From JBQTII01 sp052388275 (GTDB lineage: Bacteria > Actinomycetota > Actinomycetes > Sporichthyales > Sporichthyaceae): a DNA stretch of 41,851 nt. The first letter of the stretch is position 1, and each line of letters begins with the position of its first letter. Below are positions 32,273 through 40,394 of this stretch, piece by piece. The notes beneath the pieces were generated by a model, which saw nothing but the letters and a program-made list of their open reading frames with translations, made no database searches and was not told where the DNA came from. Made by a program: the position numbers and the translations under genes. The stretch covers positions 1 to 41,851 of the forward strand of contig JBQTII010000034.1 in NCBI GenBank assembly GCA_052388275.1, given 5' to 3'.

Positions 32273-32710
32273 TTACATCGGGCTCAGCAGCACGACGGGG
32301 ATCTCGCGCTCGGTGCGCTTCTGGTAGCTCGCGTACCCGCTGTACATCCGGACCAGTTCGGGCCAGAGCCGTGCCTTGGTTGCCGGATCGGCGACGCGGG
32401 CCTGCATTGACGTGCGCATTCCGTCGATCTCGATGCTGACCTGCGGGTCGGCCACAAGGTTGTGAAACCACGCCGGGGAGCGGTCGTCCCCGCCGTAACT
32501 GGCGACGATGACGACGTCCTGCCCGTCCCGCAGGAAGATCAACGGCACGGTCCGTTCCTTGCCGGACTTGCGTCCGGTGGTGGTGAGCAGCACCACGGGT
32601 GCCTTGCGCAACGAGCCGCCGACCCGCCCGCCGGTGCGCCGCACCAGGAACGGGTGCACCCGGTTGACGACCTTGGCTGCGGAGTCCTTCGCGCAGGAGA
32701 GCAGGTTCAT
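32273..32710 (-). CDS. Nitroreductase/F420H2-dependent reductase (DDN-like) family protein
   Basis: A 145-residue split-barrel protein of the deazaflavin-dependent nitroreductase family. Typical segments are VVLLTTTGRKSGKERTVPLI (phosphate-binding loop), VVIVASYGGDDRSPAWFHNL, VADPQVSIEIDGM, and the C-terminal YQKRTEREIPVVLL. Relatives such as Ddn use cofactor F420H2, which is made in actinobacteria, to reduce quinones or other small molecules at the membrane. The substrate is unknown. ATG at 32710 is used. Confidence 0.9.
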   Translation of the reverse strand: MNLLSCAKDSAAKVVNRVHPFLVRRTGGRVGGSLRKAPVVLLTTTGRKSGKERTVPLIFLRDGQDVVIVASYGGDDRSPAWFHNLVADPQVSIEIDGMRTSMQARVADPATKARLWPELVRMYSGYASYQKRTEREIPVVLLSPM

Positions 32711-32720
32711 GGCGCTGACC

Positions 32721-33803
32721 TTAACTCAGCTCCGGTTCGATCGCAGCCGGCTCGGGTTCCGGTTCGGCCCCGGTGCTCTCTCGCCAGGTCTTGACCACGC
32801 ACCAGATCACCGCGGCCAGTGGGACGGCCAGGATCGCGCCGATGATGCCGGCGATCACGGTGCCGGCGGAAAGCGCAAGCAGGATCGCCAGCGGGTGCAG
32901 CGAGACGCTGCGCCCCAGCACGAGCGGCGCCAGTACGTCGCCCTCGAGTTGGTTGACCGCGATCACTACCGCCAGCACGATGAGGGCCTTGACCGGCCCC
33001 TCGGCCACCAGTGCCACCAGTGCGGCGAGTGCGCCGCTCACCGTGGCGCCGACCAACGGCACGAACGCTCCCAGGAACACCAGCACCCCCAGCGGAAGGG
33101 CCAGCGGCACACCGAGGATGGCGAGGGTGGCGCCGATCACCACGGCGTCGACCAAGGCGATGATCGCCGTGCCGCGGGCGTAGCCGCCCAGGACCCCCGC
33201 GCTGCGCTCGGCGAGGAGGTCGTAGCGGTGCTGGTGACACCTCGGCAGGAAACCGCACAGGAAGGCCCAGATCCGCGCGCCGTCCTTGAGGAAAAAGTAG
33301 AGCAGCACCAGCCCCAAGAAGATTCCGGCGATGATCTCGACGACCAGCGTGAGCCCGGTGACCGCCCCGGCCTTAAGGTCCGGTCCGGCCAGGAACTCTC
33401 CCAGCGAGGAGCGGGCATCGGCGATCTGCTGGTCGTCGAGCCCGCGGTCGGTCAGGTAGCCCTGAAACTTCGTGAATCCCTCGGTGGCGCGCATCCGTAG
33501 CTCGTCCCACTCATCGCGTACCGCGTCGACGACGAGCCAGGTCAGTCCGCCGAGGATGCCGAGGCCGGTCAGCAGCGTGATCCAGACCGCCACGGCGCGC
33601 GGGAGACCTCGGTCGTGCAGCCAGCTCACCACCGGCGCCAGGGCCGCGGCGATGATGGCCGCGATCAACAGTGGAACAACGACCAGGCGTAATTGCACCG
33701 CGACGAACACCGCGGTGACGACGAGGGCGAGGACGAGCAGGACCTGGGCGCTGCGGGTCGCGCAGCGGCCGAGGCCGTCATACCAGATATCGGGGCGCGT
33801 CAT
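32721..33803 (-). CDS. AI-2E family transporter (PerM/UPF0118)
   Basis: A 360-residue membrane protein with about eight hydrophobic helices, first LLVLALVVTAVFVAVQLRLV. It contains the family hallmarks PLLIAAIIAAALAPVVSWLH, AGIFLGLVLLYFFLKDGARI, LPLGVLVFLGAFVPLVGATV, and the final pore-lining VNQLEGDVLAPLVLGRSVSL, HPLAILLALSAGTVIAGIIG. Relatives export autoinducer-2 or act as antiporters; most are uncharacterised. It is 10 bases upstream of the reductase-like gene on the same strand, so they may be co-transcribed. ATG at 33803. Confidence 0.92.
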   Translation of the reverse strand: MTRPDIWYDGLGRCATRSAQVLLVLALVVTAVFVAVQLRLVVVPLLIAAIIAAALAPVVSWLHDRGLPRAVAVWITLLTGLGILGGLTWLVVDAVRDEWDELRMRATEGFTKFQGYLTDRGLDDQQIADARSSLGEFLAGPDLKAGAVTGLTLVVEIIAGIFLGLVLLYFFLKDGARIWAFLCGFLPRCHQHRYDLLAERSAGVLGGYARGTAIIALVDAVVIGATLAILGVPLALPLGVLVFLGAFVPLVGATVSGALAALVALVAEGPVKALIVLAVVIAVNQLEGDVLAPLVLGRSVSLHPLAILLALSAGTVIAGIIGAILAVPLAAVIWCVVKTWRESTGAEPEPEPAAIEPELS

Positions 33804-33901
33804 GGTTCCACCTTGTCAGGGGCCGTTGCGGCCCCGACGTCCATTCCGTCGCGCCGTCACTTTCCGGTTACCCCTGATCGGCCCGGCTACGGCGCCGGCT
33901 C

Positions 33902-35308
33902 CTAACTCAGGGGCAGACCCGCCAGTGCGGCGAGCACTCCGAGCAGGGCGCAGACGCCGAGCGTACGGAAGATGCTCCAGCGCAGCCGGAAGACCCCGAC
34001 CATCGCGAGCACGGCGATGAGGAGCTGGACCGGGCGCAGCTCACCGATGTCGGGGAGCTCGACGCGCAGCGGTCCCCAGTCGGCGACGGAAGTGTCGCTG
34101 AACAGCGTGTGCAGGGTGAAGTACAACGCCAGGTGCGCGATGACGCCGACTACCGCGGCGGTGATCCCGCTCAGCGCCGAGCGCAGCGTGCGGTTGCCGC
34201 GGAGCCGCTCAATGTAGGGCGCGCCCAGGAAGATGAACAGGAAGCACGGCACGAAGGTCACCCACGTGGTGAGCAGCGCCGCGATGACGGCGGCCACCCA
34301 GGGGTTCAGCGACCCGGGGTCGCGGTAGGCGCCGAGGAACGCGACGAACTGCACCACCATGATCAGTGGACCGGGGGTACTTTCCGCGAGGGCCAGTCCG
34401 CGCACCATCTCCCCGGGAGCCAGCCAGCCGAAGTCCTCCACCGCCCGCTGTGCGACGTAGGACAGCACCGCGTACGCGCCGCCGAAGGTGACCAGCGCGG
34501 CGCCGGAGAAGAACAGGGCCTGGTCGGTGAAGATGCTGTCGACGTCAGTCGCGGCGATCACCGCCAGCGGCGGTGTGATCCAGATCAGTAACCCGAGCAC
34601 CAGCACCCGGGCAGTCCGCCGACCGCTGGGGGGTTCGGAGTGCAGCGCGTCATCGGGGATGAGTGGCGGCGCTCCCTCGGCCGCGTCATGACCGACCTGA
34701 CGGTCCATTACCGCAGGCCGATACGTCCCGATGCCCCATCCGATCACCCCCGCCGCGGCCACCACGATCGGGAACGGCACCGAGAACACCGCGAGCGCGA
34801 GAAAGGCCCCGACGGCCAGGCCCACCAGCGCGGGGTGCGCGAGGGCGCGCTTACCGACCCGCAGCACGGCCTGCACGACGATCGCGAGCACCGCCGGCGC
34901 CAGTCCGGCGAACACCGCGAGGACGGCGGTGCTCTCCCCGAACTCGACGTAGATCGCCGACAAGGCGAGCAGCGCGATCACGCCCGGCAGCACGAACAAC
35001 ACGCCGGCGACCAGGCCCCCGCGCCCGCCATTGAGGAGCCATCCGGTGTAGATGGCGAGTTGCTGCGCCTCCGGCCCGGGCAGCAGCATGCAGTAGTTGA
35101 GCGCATGGAGAAACCGCTGCTGCCCGATCCAGCGCCGTTCCTCCACCAACACCCGTTGCATGACGGCGATCTGCCCGGCGGGTCCGCCGAAGGTCTGCAG
35201 CGAGATCAGGAACCACGTCCGCACCGCCTCGCGGAAAGGGACGACATCGCGCGCGGCGGCCACCGGTTCGTCCGGCAGCGGTTCGTCTCCCCCCGGCATG
35301 GCTCCCAT
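33902..35308 (-). CDS. chrA: Chromate efflux transporter
   Basis: A 468-residue CHR-family membrane protein, which expels chromate using the proton gradient. It has the long-form architecture of two homologous halves. The first half has FGGPAGQIAVMQ and LLPGPEAQQLAIY (residues about 40-90); the second has VTFGGAYAVLSYVAQ and LAESTPGPLIMVVQFVAFLG. Each half has five or six hydrophobic helices, and the gap holds a charged linker. ATG at 35308 is used. Such genes are common in soil bacteria and may also act on other oxyanions. Confidence 0.93.
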   Translation of the reverse strand: MGAMPGGDEPLPDEPVAAARDVVPFREAVRTWFLISLQTFGGPAGQIAVMQRVLVEERRWIGQQRFLHALNYCMLLPGPEAQQLAIYTGWLLNGGRGGLVAGVLFVLPGVIALLALSAIYVEFGESTAVLAVFAGLAPAVLAIVVQAVLRVGKRALAHPALVGLAVGAFLALAVFSVPFPIVVAAAGVIGWGIGTYRPAVMDRQVGHDAAEGAPPLIPDDALHSEPPSGRRTARVLVLGLLIWITPPLAVIAATDVDSIFTDQALFFSGAALVTFGGAYAVLSYVAQRAVEDFGWLAPGEMVRGLALAESTPGPLIMVVQFVAFLGAYRDPGSLNPWVAAVIAALLTTWVTFVPCFLFIFLGAPYIERLRGNRTLRSALSGITAAVVGVIAHLALYFTLHTLFSDTSVADWGPLRVELPDIGELRPVQLLIAVLAMVGVFRLRWSIFRTLGVCALLGVLAALAGLPLS

Positions 35309-35410
35309 CTTCGCCTACCTGTCAGGGTTCTTCTGCCAGTAGTACGGTCTTGGTCTGCAGGTAAGAGCGCAGCCCCTCGGTCAACCGCCCCGGAGATTCC
35401 GAAGACGCAT

Positions 35411-35823
35411 CGTTGGATCAGCCGGCCTCGGCGAGGCTGCTGTTGTGACGCTATTGCGCTTGCTCCAGTTCGATCGGTGGCAGGTCGCCGCCCGCATCGC
35501 TGTGACTGACCAACCCGGCCAGGTCCCCTCGACCCTCGCGGGCGCGGGTCCAGATGGCCTGCTCCAACGCGTCGAGTACCGATTCGGTGCGCATGTTCGT
35601 CGCGGCGCGCCAGCCGAGGATCCGGCGGGCGTAGGCGTCGACCACGAAGGCGACGTAGACCGTGCCGGTCCGAGAGGTAGGTGAAGTCGGCCACCCACAG
35701 GACGTCCGGCGTGCGGACGAAGAACTGACGCTGCACCAGATCCTTCGCCCGCGCGGCTGCCGGGTCGCCGACGGTCGTGCGCACGGTCCTCCCGCGCAGC
35801 GCCCCGGCCAGGCCCAGGCGTCA
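35411..35823 (-). pseudogene. IS3-family transposase (OrfB) remnant
   Basis: The minus strand holds pieces of an IS3 OrfB integrase domain in different frames: GLAGALRGRTVRTTVGDPAA, DLVQRQFFVRTPDVLWVADF, TYLS, then after a frameshift YVAFVVDAYARRILGWRAAT, NMRTESVLDALEQAIWTRAR, and further on SLAEAG. The DDE aspartate of WVADFTY is visible, but the reading frame breaks at least twice and both ends are missing. It is a dead IS copy next to a toxin-antitoxin-like pair. Confidence 0.8.
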
Positions 35824-35908
35824 GCGCCGAAGCCGTAGGCCTGGGGCGGGGAGCCATGCGGGGACCGGCGCTTGAGGGCCCTGATCCGATCGGGCACTAG
35901 TCGGCCAA

Positions 35909-35928
35909 GCACAATGATATTGTTGTGC
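35909..35928. promoter_or_regulatory. Inverted-repeat operator of the toxin-antitoxin-like pair
   Basis: GCACAA, an 8-base spacer and TTGTGC lie directly before the GTG start of the first gene of the pair. Position and symmetry suit binding by the XRE-type protein encoded by the second gene. No ribosome binding site is present, so the transcript may be leaderless. Confidence 0.6.
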
Positions 35929-35929
35929 C

Positions 35930-36364
35930 GTGCTGCCGCCATTCGACGCTGCGGGTCGACTACCCGACGGCGAGTACCCAGCCGACTGGCAGGAGGTCGT
36001 GGAGCGCTTCGGGTGGAACGAACGCCGCCGGCGTCTGCTGGATGGGCTCGCCGAGGCGATCGATCTGCTGGTTGCGGCCGGGTGCGTGCGGGTGTGGCTC
36101 AACGGCAGCTTTGTCACGGCCAAGGACGAGCCGGGGGACTTCGACGCCTGCTGGGACACCGACGGCGTCGACCTAGACGCACTCGACCCGGTGTTGCTCG
36201 ATATGTCCGCCGGCCGCGCCACACAGAAGCAGCGCTTCGGCGGTGAGCTGCTCCCGAACGTGATCGAAACCCGCTCGGGACTGAGCTTCGCGGACTTCTT
36301 CCGCAACGACCGAGATACCGGCCGCAAGGGCATTGTCGTACTGAGGATCGGAGAAGCGTCATGA
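35930..36364 (+). CDS. DUF6932-like nucleotidyltransferase-fold protein (possible toxin)
   Basis: A 144-residue protein with a polymerase-beta-type nucleotidyltransferase motif, LNGSFVTAKDEPGDFDACWD, where GS and the later D-F-D supply the metal site. The family matches small proteins often encoded before an XRE regulator. The start is GTG at 35930. Its stop overlaps the next ATG (ATGA), so both are translated together. By analogy with MNT-type systems it may modify a target with a nucleotide; activity is not shown. Confidence 0.75.
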   Translation: MLPPFDAAGRLPDGEYPADWQEVVERFGWNERRRRLLDGLAEAIDLLVAAGCVRVWLNGSFVTAKDEPGDFDACWDTDGVDLDALDPVLLDMSAGRATQKQRFGGELLPNVIETRSGLSFADFFRNDRDTGRKGIVVLRIGEAS

Positions 36365-36801
36365 TCACCAACGAGGTGCAGTACCGCGCGACCAAGGCGC
36401 ACCTGGCCACCTTCGAGCAGGCGGCGGCCAACCTTGAGGCAAAGGCCACAGGCGGGCGGACGGCCAAGCTGGCCCAGCTCGAGCTGGACGCCGTCCGGGC
36501 CCAGGCCGAGGACCTCCGCACCGAGCTGGCGGAGTACGACCTGCTCCGCTCGGGCCAGGTCACCGCCTTCGAGGCCGGGTCCCTGGCCGAGGTCGCCACC
36601 TTGTTGGTCAAGGCCCGCATCGCCCGCGGTTGGACCCAGCGGGATCTGGGCGAGGCCCTCGGGGTAGCCGAGCAACAGGTCCAGCGTTACGAGTCCAACG
36701 GGTACCGGTCGGCCAGCCTGGCCCGCATCTGCGATGTCGCGTCCGCGCTGGACGTCACCATCACCGAGCGGGCTGTGCTGGGCAAGGACAGCGCCGCCTG
36801 A
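36361..36801 (+). CDS. XRE-family helix-turn-helix protein (possible antitoxin)
   Basis: A 146-residue protein. The first 70 residues form a coiled coil (AHLATFEQAAANLEAKATGG...). The C-terminal part is a helix-turn-helix (ARGWTQRDLGEALGVAEQQV, QRYESNGYRSASLARICDVA). It overlaps the nucleotidyltransferase-like gene by four bases and probably binds the inverted repeat in front of the pair. Together they look like a type II-like or type VII-like toxin-antitoxin module placed beside a dead IS3 element. Confidence 0.82.
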   Translation: MITNEVQYRATKAHLATFEQAAANLEAKATGGRTAKLAQLELDAVRAQAEDLRTELAEYDLLRSGQVTAFEAGSLAEVATLLVKARIARGWTQRDLGEALGVAEQQVQRYESNGYRSASLARICDVASALDVTITERAVLGKDSAA

Positions 36802-36877
36802 CCCGTCGGGGGCTGTCCAGACGCCTAAACGCCGGGTGACCCTACGAGGAGTCGCCCGGCGTTTGGTGCTGGTCAGC

Positions 36878-36965
36878 TGGCGGTGGCGGTGGGATTTGAA
36901 CCCACGGATGCTTGCACATCACACGCTTTCGAGGCGTGCTCCTTCGGCCGCTCGGACACGCCACC
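36878..36965 (-). tRNA. tRNA-Ser (anticodon CGA)
   Basis: On the minus strand, acceptor GGTGGCG (from 36965) pairs with CGCCACC (36888-36882). The anticodon loop is CTCGAAA with anticodon CGA, a long variable arm follows, and the T arm is GTGGG-TTCAAAT-CCCAC. The 3' CCA is encoded (36880-36878). It lies downstream of the tadA gene on the same strand. Confidence 0.97.
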
Positions 36966-37000
36966 GCCGGGAACGATACCAAGGTCGCGGGTGGGCGGGC

Positions 37001-37435
37001 CTACCGTCGATGGGAGTCGAAGAAGGCGCGCAGCAGGTCCGCGCCCTCCTCGGCAAGGACTCCAGCGATGACCTCGGGGCGGTGGTTGAGGCGCCGGTCG
37101 CGCAGGACGTCCCAGAGCGATCCGACGGCCCCGACCTTCTCGTCATGCGCGCCGAACACCAGCCGGGATACCCGGGCCAGTCCGATCGCGCCGGCGCACA
37201 TCGTGCAGGGCTCCAACGTCACGACCAGGGTGCATCCCGTCAGCCGCCACTCGCCGCGGGCCAGGGCAGCCGCTCGCAGGGCGAGGACTTCGGCGTGCGC
37301 GCTCGGGTCGGTGTCGGCCTCGCGCCGGTTGCGTCCGCGCCCGATGATGGCGCCGCCCGGGTCCAGCACCACCGCCCCGACCGGAACGTCGTTCGTGTCC
37401 AGCGCTGCCGCAGCCTCGGCCAGCGCTGCACGCAT
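37001..37435 (-). CDS. tadA: tRNA-specific adenosine deaminase TadA
   Basis: A 144-residue zinc deaminase that converts the wobble adenosine of tRNA-Arg(ACG) to inosine. The active-site motifs are DPSAHAEVLAL (His ligand and proton-shuttling Glu) and TLEPCTMCAGAI (two Cys ligands). It contains GRGRNRREADTDP and FGAHDEKVGAVGSLWDVLRD. The start is ATG at 37435, about 20 bases after the stop of the upstream tadA-associated gene. The genes for tRNA-Ser(CGA) and two TadA-associated proteins surround it. Confidence 0.95.
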   Translation of the reverse strand: MRAALAEAAAALDTNDVPVGAVVLDPGGAIIGRGRNRREADTDPSAHAEVLALRAAALARGEWRLTGCTLVVTLEPCTMCAGAIGLARVSRLVFGAHDEKVGAVGSLWDVLRDRRLNHRPEVIAGVLAEEGADLLRAFFDSHRR

Positions 37436-37455
37436 GGCCGCATCCCATGGCCCGC

Positions 37456-37974
37456 TCAGCGCAGGCTTTCCAGAGCTTCCGGTGCCCCGGCGTTCTCGGC
37501 CAGGGTGCTCAGGATCTCCGAGGGAAGCAGACCCTCCTTCGCGCACAGCGCGAGCAGGGAATCCCCGTCGGTGCCCAGGTCGGTGAGCAGCAGGTGGTCC
37601 CCGACCGGACCGCTGCCCTCGTCCGCCGGCTCGTCCTCGGATTCGGTCTCGGAGTCGGCGTCGAGATCGAGTGCGTCCAGGTCGTCCTCGATGGTGGTCC
37701 CTTCGAGCAGCATCTCGGCGTAGGCGGAATGCTCGACGGCGCGTTCGTCGGAGACGAACACCCGCGCGTCGTCCTCCCCGTCGACCCGGACAATCGCGAA
37801 CCAGGCGTCTTCCTGCTCCAGGAACAGCAGGAAGGTCGAGTCTGGGTCGGCGAGGTCCGAGGAATCCCGCATCGCCTGGGCGAGGTCCGCGACATCGTCG
37901 ATGCCGTCGAGGTCGACGTCGTTGACGTCCCACCCGTCGTCGTGGCGAGCAAGCACCGCAGCGAAGTACCCCAC
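37456..37974 (-). CDS. tRNA adenosine deaminase-associated protein
   Basis: A 172-residue acidic protein of the actinobacterial family named after its position beside tadA. The N-terminal part is MGYFAAVLARHDDGWDVNDV, with DVADLAQAMRDS, then FLLFLEQEDAWFAIVRVDGE and a very acidic middle (SETESEDEPADEGS). The C-terminal helical domain is LLLTDLGTDGDSLLALCAKE. Its function is not known; the name comes from the conserved neighbourhood. It ends 20 bases before tadA and is probably co-transcribed. Confidence 0.9.
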   Translation of the reverse strand: MGYFAAVLARHDDGWDVNDVDLDGIDDVADLAQAMRDSSDLADPDSTFLLFLEQEDAWFAIVRVDGEDDARVFVSDERAVEHSAYAEMLLEGTTIEDDLDALDLDADSETESEDEPADEGSGPVGDHLLLTDLGTDGDSLLALCAKEGLLPSEILSTLAENAGAPEALESLR

Positions 37975-38081
37975 GCGTTCTCCTGAGCTGTCAAAGCCAT
38001 CGGTCGGAGTTCTGTCGGGCAGTGCGCTGGTGGCGCAGCAGGCCGGCCCCCTGGTGCACCCGAGTGCATCATGTCCAGCGG

Positions 38082-38558
38082 TCAGGAGTCCAGCGCCCGC
38101 CGGTAGGGCTCGGCGAAGCCCAGCCGGGAGGCGATGGAGTCGAGCATCTCGTCGGGGTAGAGCTCCAGGTCATCGCACAACGCGCCGAGCTCCATCGCCG
38201 TCAGCCCCAGGTCGGCAAAGATCGTCAGATCACCGGCCGGCTGTACGTCATCGTCCTCCGGGCCGGGCATCGGCAGGTCGAGCGCCTCCAGGACCTCACC
38301 CGCCAGGGGAGCCTCGGCGGCTGCGGTGGCATCGGAGAGGAACAGGGAGACATCCTGGCCGCGTACGCGCACCACGACGAAGAAGTCCTCCTCGACCGAC
38401 ACGATGCCGATCGCACCGCCTTCCAGCGCTAGGCGCTGGGTGGCACTCACGAGGGAGTCCAATTCGTCCCCGACCCGGGCCGGCAGCAAGGTGGCCTGCC
38501 ACCGGTCCTCCTCACGGAAGACGACGACAGCGAAGTCGGTCGCGCTCGCATCCGCCAT
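38082..38558 (-). CDS. tRNA adenosine deaminase-associated protein (paralogue)
   Basis: A 158-residue paralogue of the next gene: TDFAVVVFREEDRWQATLLP, DELDSLVSATQRLALEGGAI, VEEDFFVVVRVRGQDVSLFL, and a C-terminal domain LTIFADLGLTAMELGALCDD. ATG at 38558 has GAGGAG six bases upstream; an in-frame extension upstream is Ser/Arg-rich and is rejected. Pairing of two such genes before tadA occurs in other actinobacteria, so each copy may have its own partner. Confidence 0.88.
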   Translation of the reverse strand: MADASATDFAVVVFREEDRWQATLLPARVGDELDSLVSATQRLALEGGAIGIVSVEEDFFVVVRVRGQDVSLFLSDATAAAEAPLAGEVLEALDLPMPGPEDDDVQPAGDLTIFADLGLTAMELGALCDDLELYPDEMLDSIASRLGFAEPYRRALDS

Positions 38559-38724
38559 GGCGACTCCTCGGGTCGACCTCGATCCTGGCAGAACCCGCAG
38601 CCGTGCGCTCGGCAGCGCAGGGCCGGGCCGGGGCCCGGCATTCCCTAGCGCTTTCCGGTCACGCCGCGACACCCCGTTAGGCGATACGGGTGTGGCTGCA
38701 GTGAAATAGGACAAGATCCGCGTA

Positions 38725-38748
38725 GGGTCGGTCACGGTTGAGGGGTAT
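38725..38748 (+). promoter_or_regulatory. Candidate sigma-B-like promoter
   Basis: GGGT (38725-38728), 14 bases, then GGGTAT (38743-38748), which fits GNNT-N14-GGGTAT. Transcription would start about 35 bases before the small secreted protein gene. It is a weaker candidate than the one at 20.9 kb because the -35 part is minimal. Confidence 0.4.
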
Positions 38749-38790
38749 GCCGGGTTCGAGCCGACGGGGATCGGCGAGGAGGGACGGACA

Positions 38791-38991
38791 ATGAACAAGC
38801 GAACAGTTGGTGTCGCCGCTGCCTTCCTTGCCATCGTTGCCCTCACCCAGGAACCGGTCCGTTCTGCTGAAGGCGTGAGCGACGCGTGGGACGGGCTCTT
38901 CGGCGGCGCCGGTTCGGTGATGGAAGGATTCTTCACCTTCACCGAGGAGTTGGGACCGGGGGAGTCCGCCGCACCGCTGGACACGGAGTGA
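38791..38991 (+). CDS. Small secreted protein
   Basis: A 66-residue protein. The N-terminus is a signal peptide (MNKRTVGVAAAFLAIVALTQ, likely cleaved after the AxS/A region near PVRSA). The mature peptide, about 40 residues, is acidic and glycine-rich (WDGLFGGAGSVMEGFFTF, EELGPGESAAPLDTE). GGAGGG lies ahead of the ATG. Its TGA overlaps the GTG of the following PH-domain gene, which indicates coupling. Not recognised. Confidence 0.7.
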   Translation: MNKRTVGVAAAFLAIVALTQEPVRSAEGVSDAWDGLFGGAGSVMEGFFTFTEELGPGESAAPLDTE

Positions 38992-39635
38992 ACTCAGGCG
39001 CCCTCGCGGGCGTCGCGCCCACTCGCCCCGACGGCTCGTACTTCGTCGGCAAGTATCTGTTGCCCGCCGAGCGTGTGATCGTCGTTCAGCAGCGTCACTG
39101 GGCACACTTGGCCCTTCCGCTGGCCAGCTTTATCGGAGGTCTGCTCGCCGCCATTCTGGTCGACGTCGTGCTGCCGCCGGGCGCCGAACTCGCCCGTGAC
39201 GTGGTCTGGATCCTGTGGGCGGGTTCGGTCGCCTACCTGGGGTTTGGCCTGCTCAGCTGGTGGGCGGACCGCTTCGTCGTCACCAACAAGCGCGTGATGC
39301 TGGCTCATGGGATCATCGTGCGCCAGGTGGACATGATGCCGCTGGGCAAGGTCACCGACATGCGCTACGAGCGTTCGGTTCCAGGGCGGGTGCTCGGCTA
39401 CGGGGTATTCGTCATGGAATCCGCGGGCCAGGACCAGGCGCTCTCGCGCGTCTCCTTCATCCGTCAGCCCGACTGGCTCTACCGCGAGATCTGCGCACTG
39501 CTGTTCACCCCGGAACTGGCCGCCGCCGCGCCGGCAGATCAGGACGACGGCACCGGGACCGGGCGTGGCCCGGCCCGGCGAGCGATGGCCGGGTTCGGTC
39601 CGGAGGACCCCGATCCGGACGCACAGCGGTCTTGA
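38988..39635 (+). CDS. PH-domain membrane protein (bPH2/YdbT-like)
   Basis: A 215-residue protein. After YFVGKYLLPAERVIVVQQRH come two membrane helices (LALPLASFIGGLLAAILVDV and VVWILWAGSVAYLGFGLLSW). A PH-like domain follows (FVVTNKRVMLAHGIIVRQVD, MMPLGKVTDMRYERSVPGRV, LGYGVFVMESAGQDQALSRV) and the C-terminal tail is acidic/Pro-rich. The family is common in actinobacteria; the role is unknown. The start is the GTG at 38988 overlapping the upstream stop. Confidence 0.88.
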   Translation: MNSGALAGVAPTRPDGSYFVGKYLLPAERVIVVQQRHWAHLALPLASFIGGLLAAILVDVVLPPGAELARDVVWILWAGSVAYLGFGLLSWWADRFVVTNKRVMLAHGIIVRQVDMMPLGKVTDMRYERSVPGRVLGYGVFVMESAGQDQALSRVSFIRQPDWLYREICALLFTPELAAAAPADQDDGTGTGRGPARRAMAGFGPEDPDPDAQRS

Positions 39636-39695
39636 TCGGATCGCGCGGAGCGGCGCCGGTATTCCTGCAACGCGGCGCTTCCTTTGCCTAACACA

Positions 39696-39851
39696 CTGTG
39701 ACGAACGTGGGCCTCGCGCGCCCCTGGCGGCCGGCACCCGTTCGTCACAGGAGTACGACACCGTACTCACTTTCCGTAGCAAACCTCGTCGCTCCATGCG
39801 GTACGAAGCCGTACGGGCGAAAAATATTCTGATTAGGGCTCGTCCTTACGG
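39696..39851. repeat. Cluster of three inverted repeats
   Basis: CTGTGACGAACG (39696-39707) pairs with CGTTCGTCACAG (39739-39750). GAGTACG (39751-39757) pairs with CGTACTC (39762-39768). CCGTA-c-GGGCGA (39809-39820) pairs with TCGTCC-t-TACGG (39840-39851), one G-U allowed. Consecutive hairpins suggest a structured RNA or termination region after the PH-domain gene. Confidence 0.6.
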
Positions 39852-40357
39852 GGGATTTGAGCCACTATCAGTGACTGCCAGCTGATCGGCGGGGAAGCCT
39901 CGTCAGGTGGTGGAAGGGCACGGATTCACTCACGTTCCGTAGTTTGCCGCTGTGTCAGGTTCCGCCCACATTTCCGCAGACTTTGATCGGGCTTCGCCGC
40001 TCGATGGGCGGGCGTGGGTAACACACAGCTACGCTCTCAAAGATCGAATGCCCCATACGTCCCGTTGTTCCCAGCAACCACGGGGACCACAAATCACGGA
40101 CGGTGAGGCTCTCTGGCCCATGCGGGTGAGAGACGGCAAGGAGGATCGAATGCGCGTAAGGCCGGGAGACGAGCGCTGTCGGCGCTCCATCCTGCCTGCC
40201 TGCTCACTCACTGCGCAGAAGGCGCGCGGGGACCAGCGGCAAAAGTTTGGTCGTATCCGACAAAACCGGTTCGGATTCGGTAACACCAGGTCCGCAAAAT
40301 GCGAATCTGTCTACATGTACGACGACTCACTTGTGCGCAGCCAGCGCACCGGTGCAG

Positions 40358-40394
40358 CCGATCGGGATCAGAACAAGATCTTTTTCCCGATCGG
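40358..40394. repeat. Inverted repeat in the region before the chaplin-like gene
   Basis: CCGATCGGGA (40358-40367) pairs exactly with TCCCGATCGG (40385-40394) across a 17-base loop. The arms are partly self-complementary, so a protein-binding site is also possible. Confidence 0.65.
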
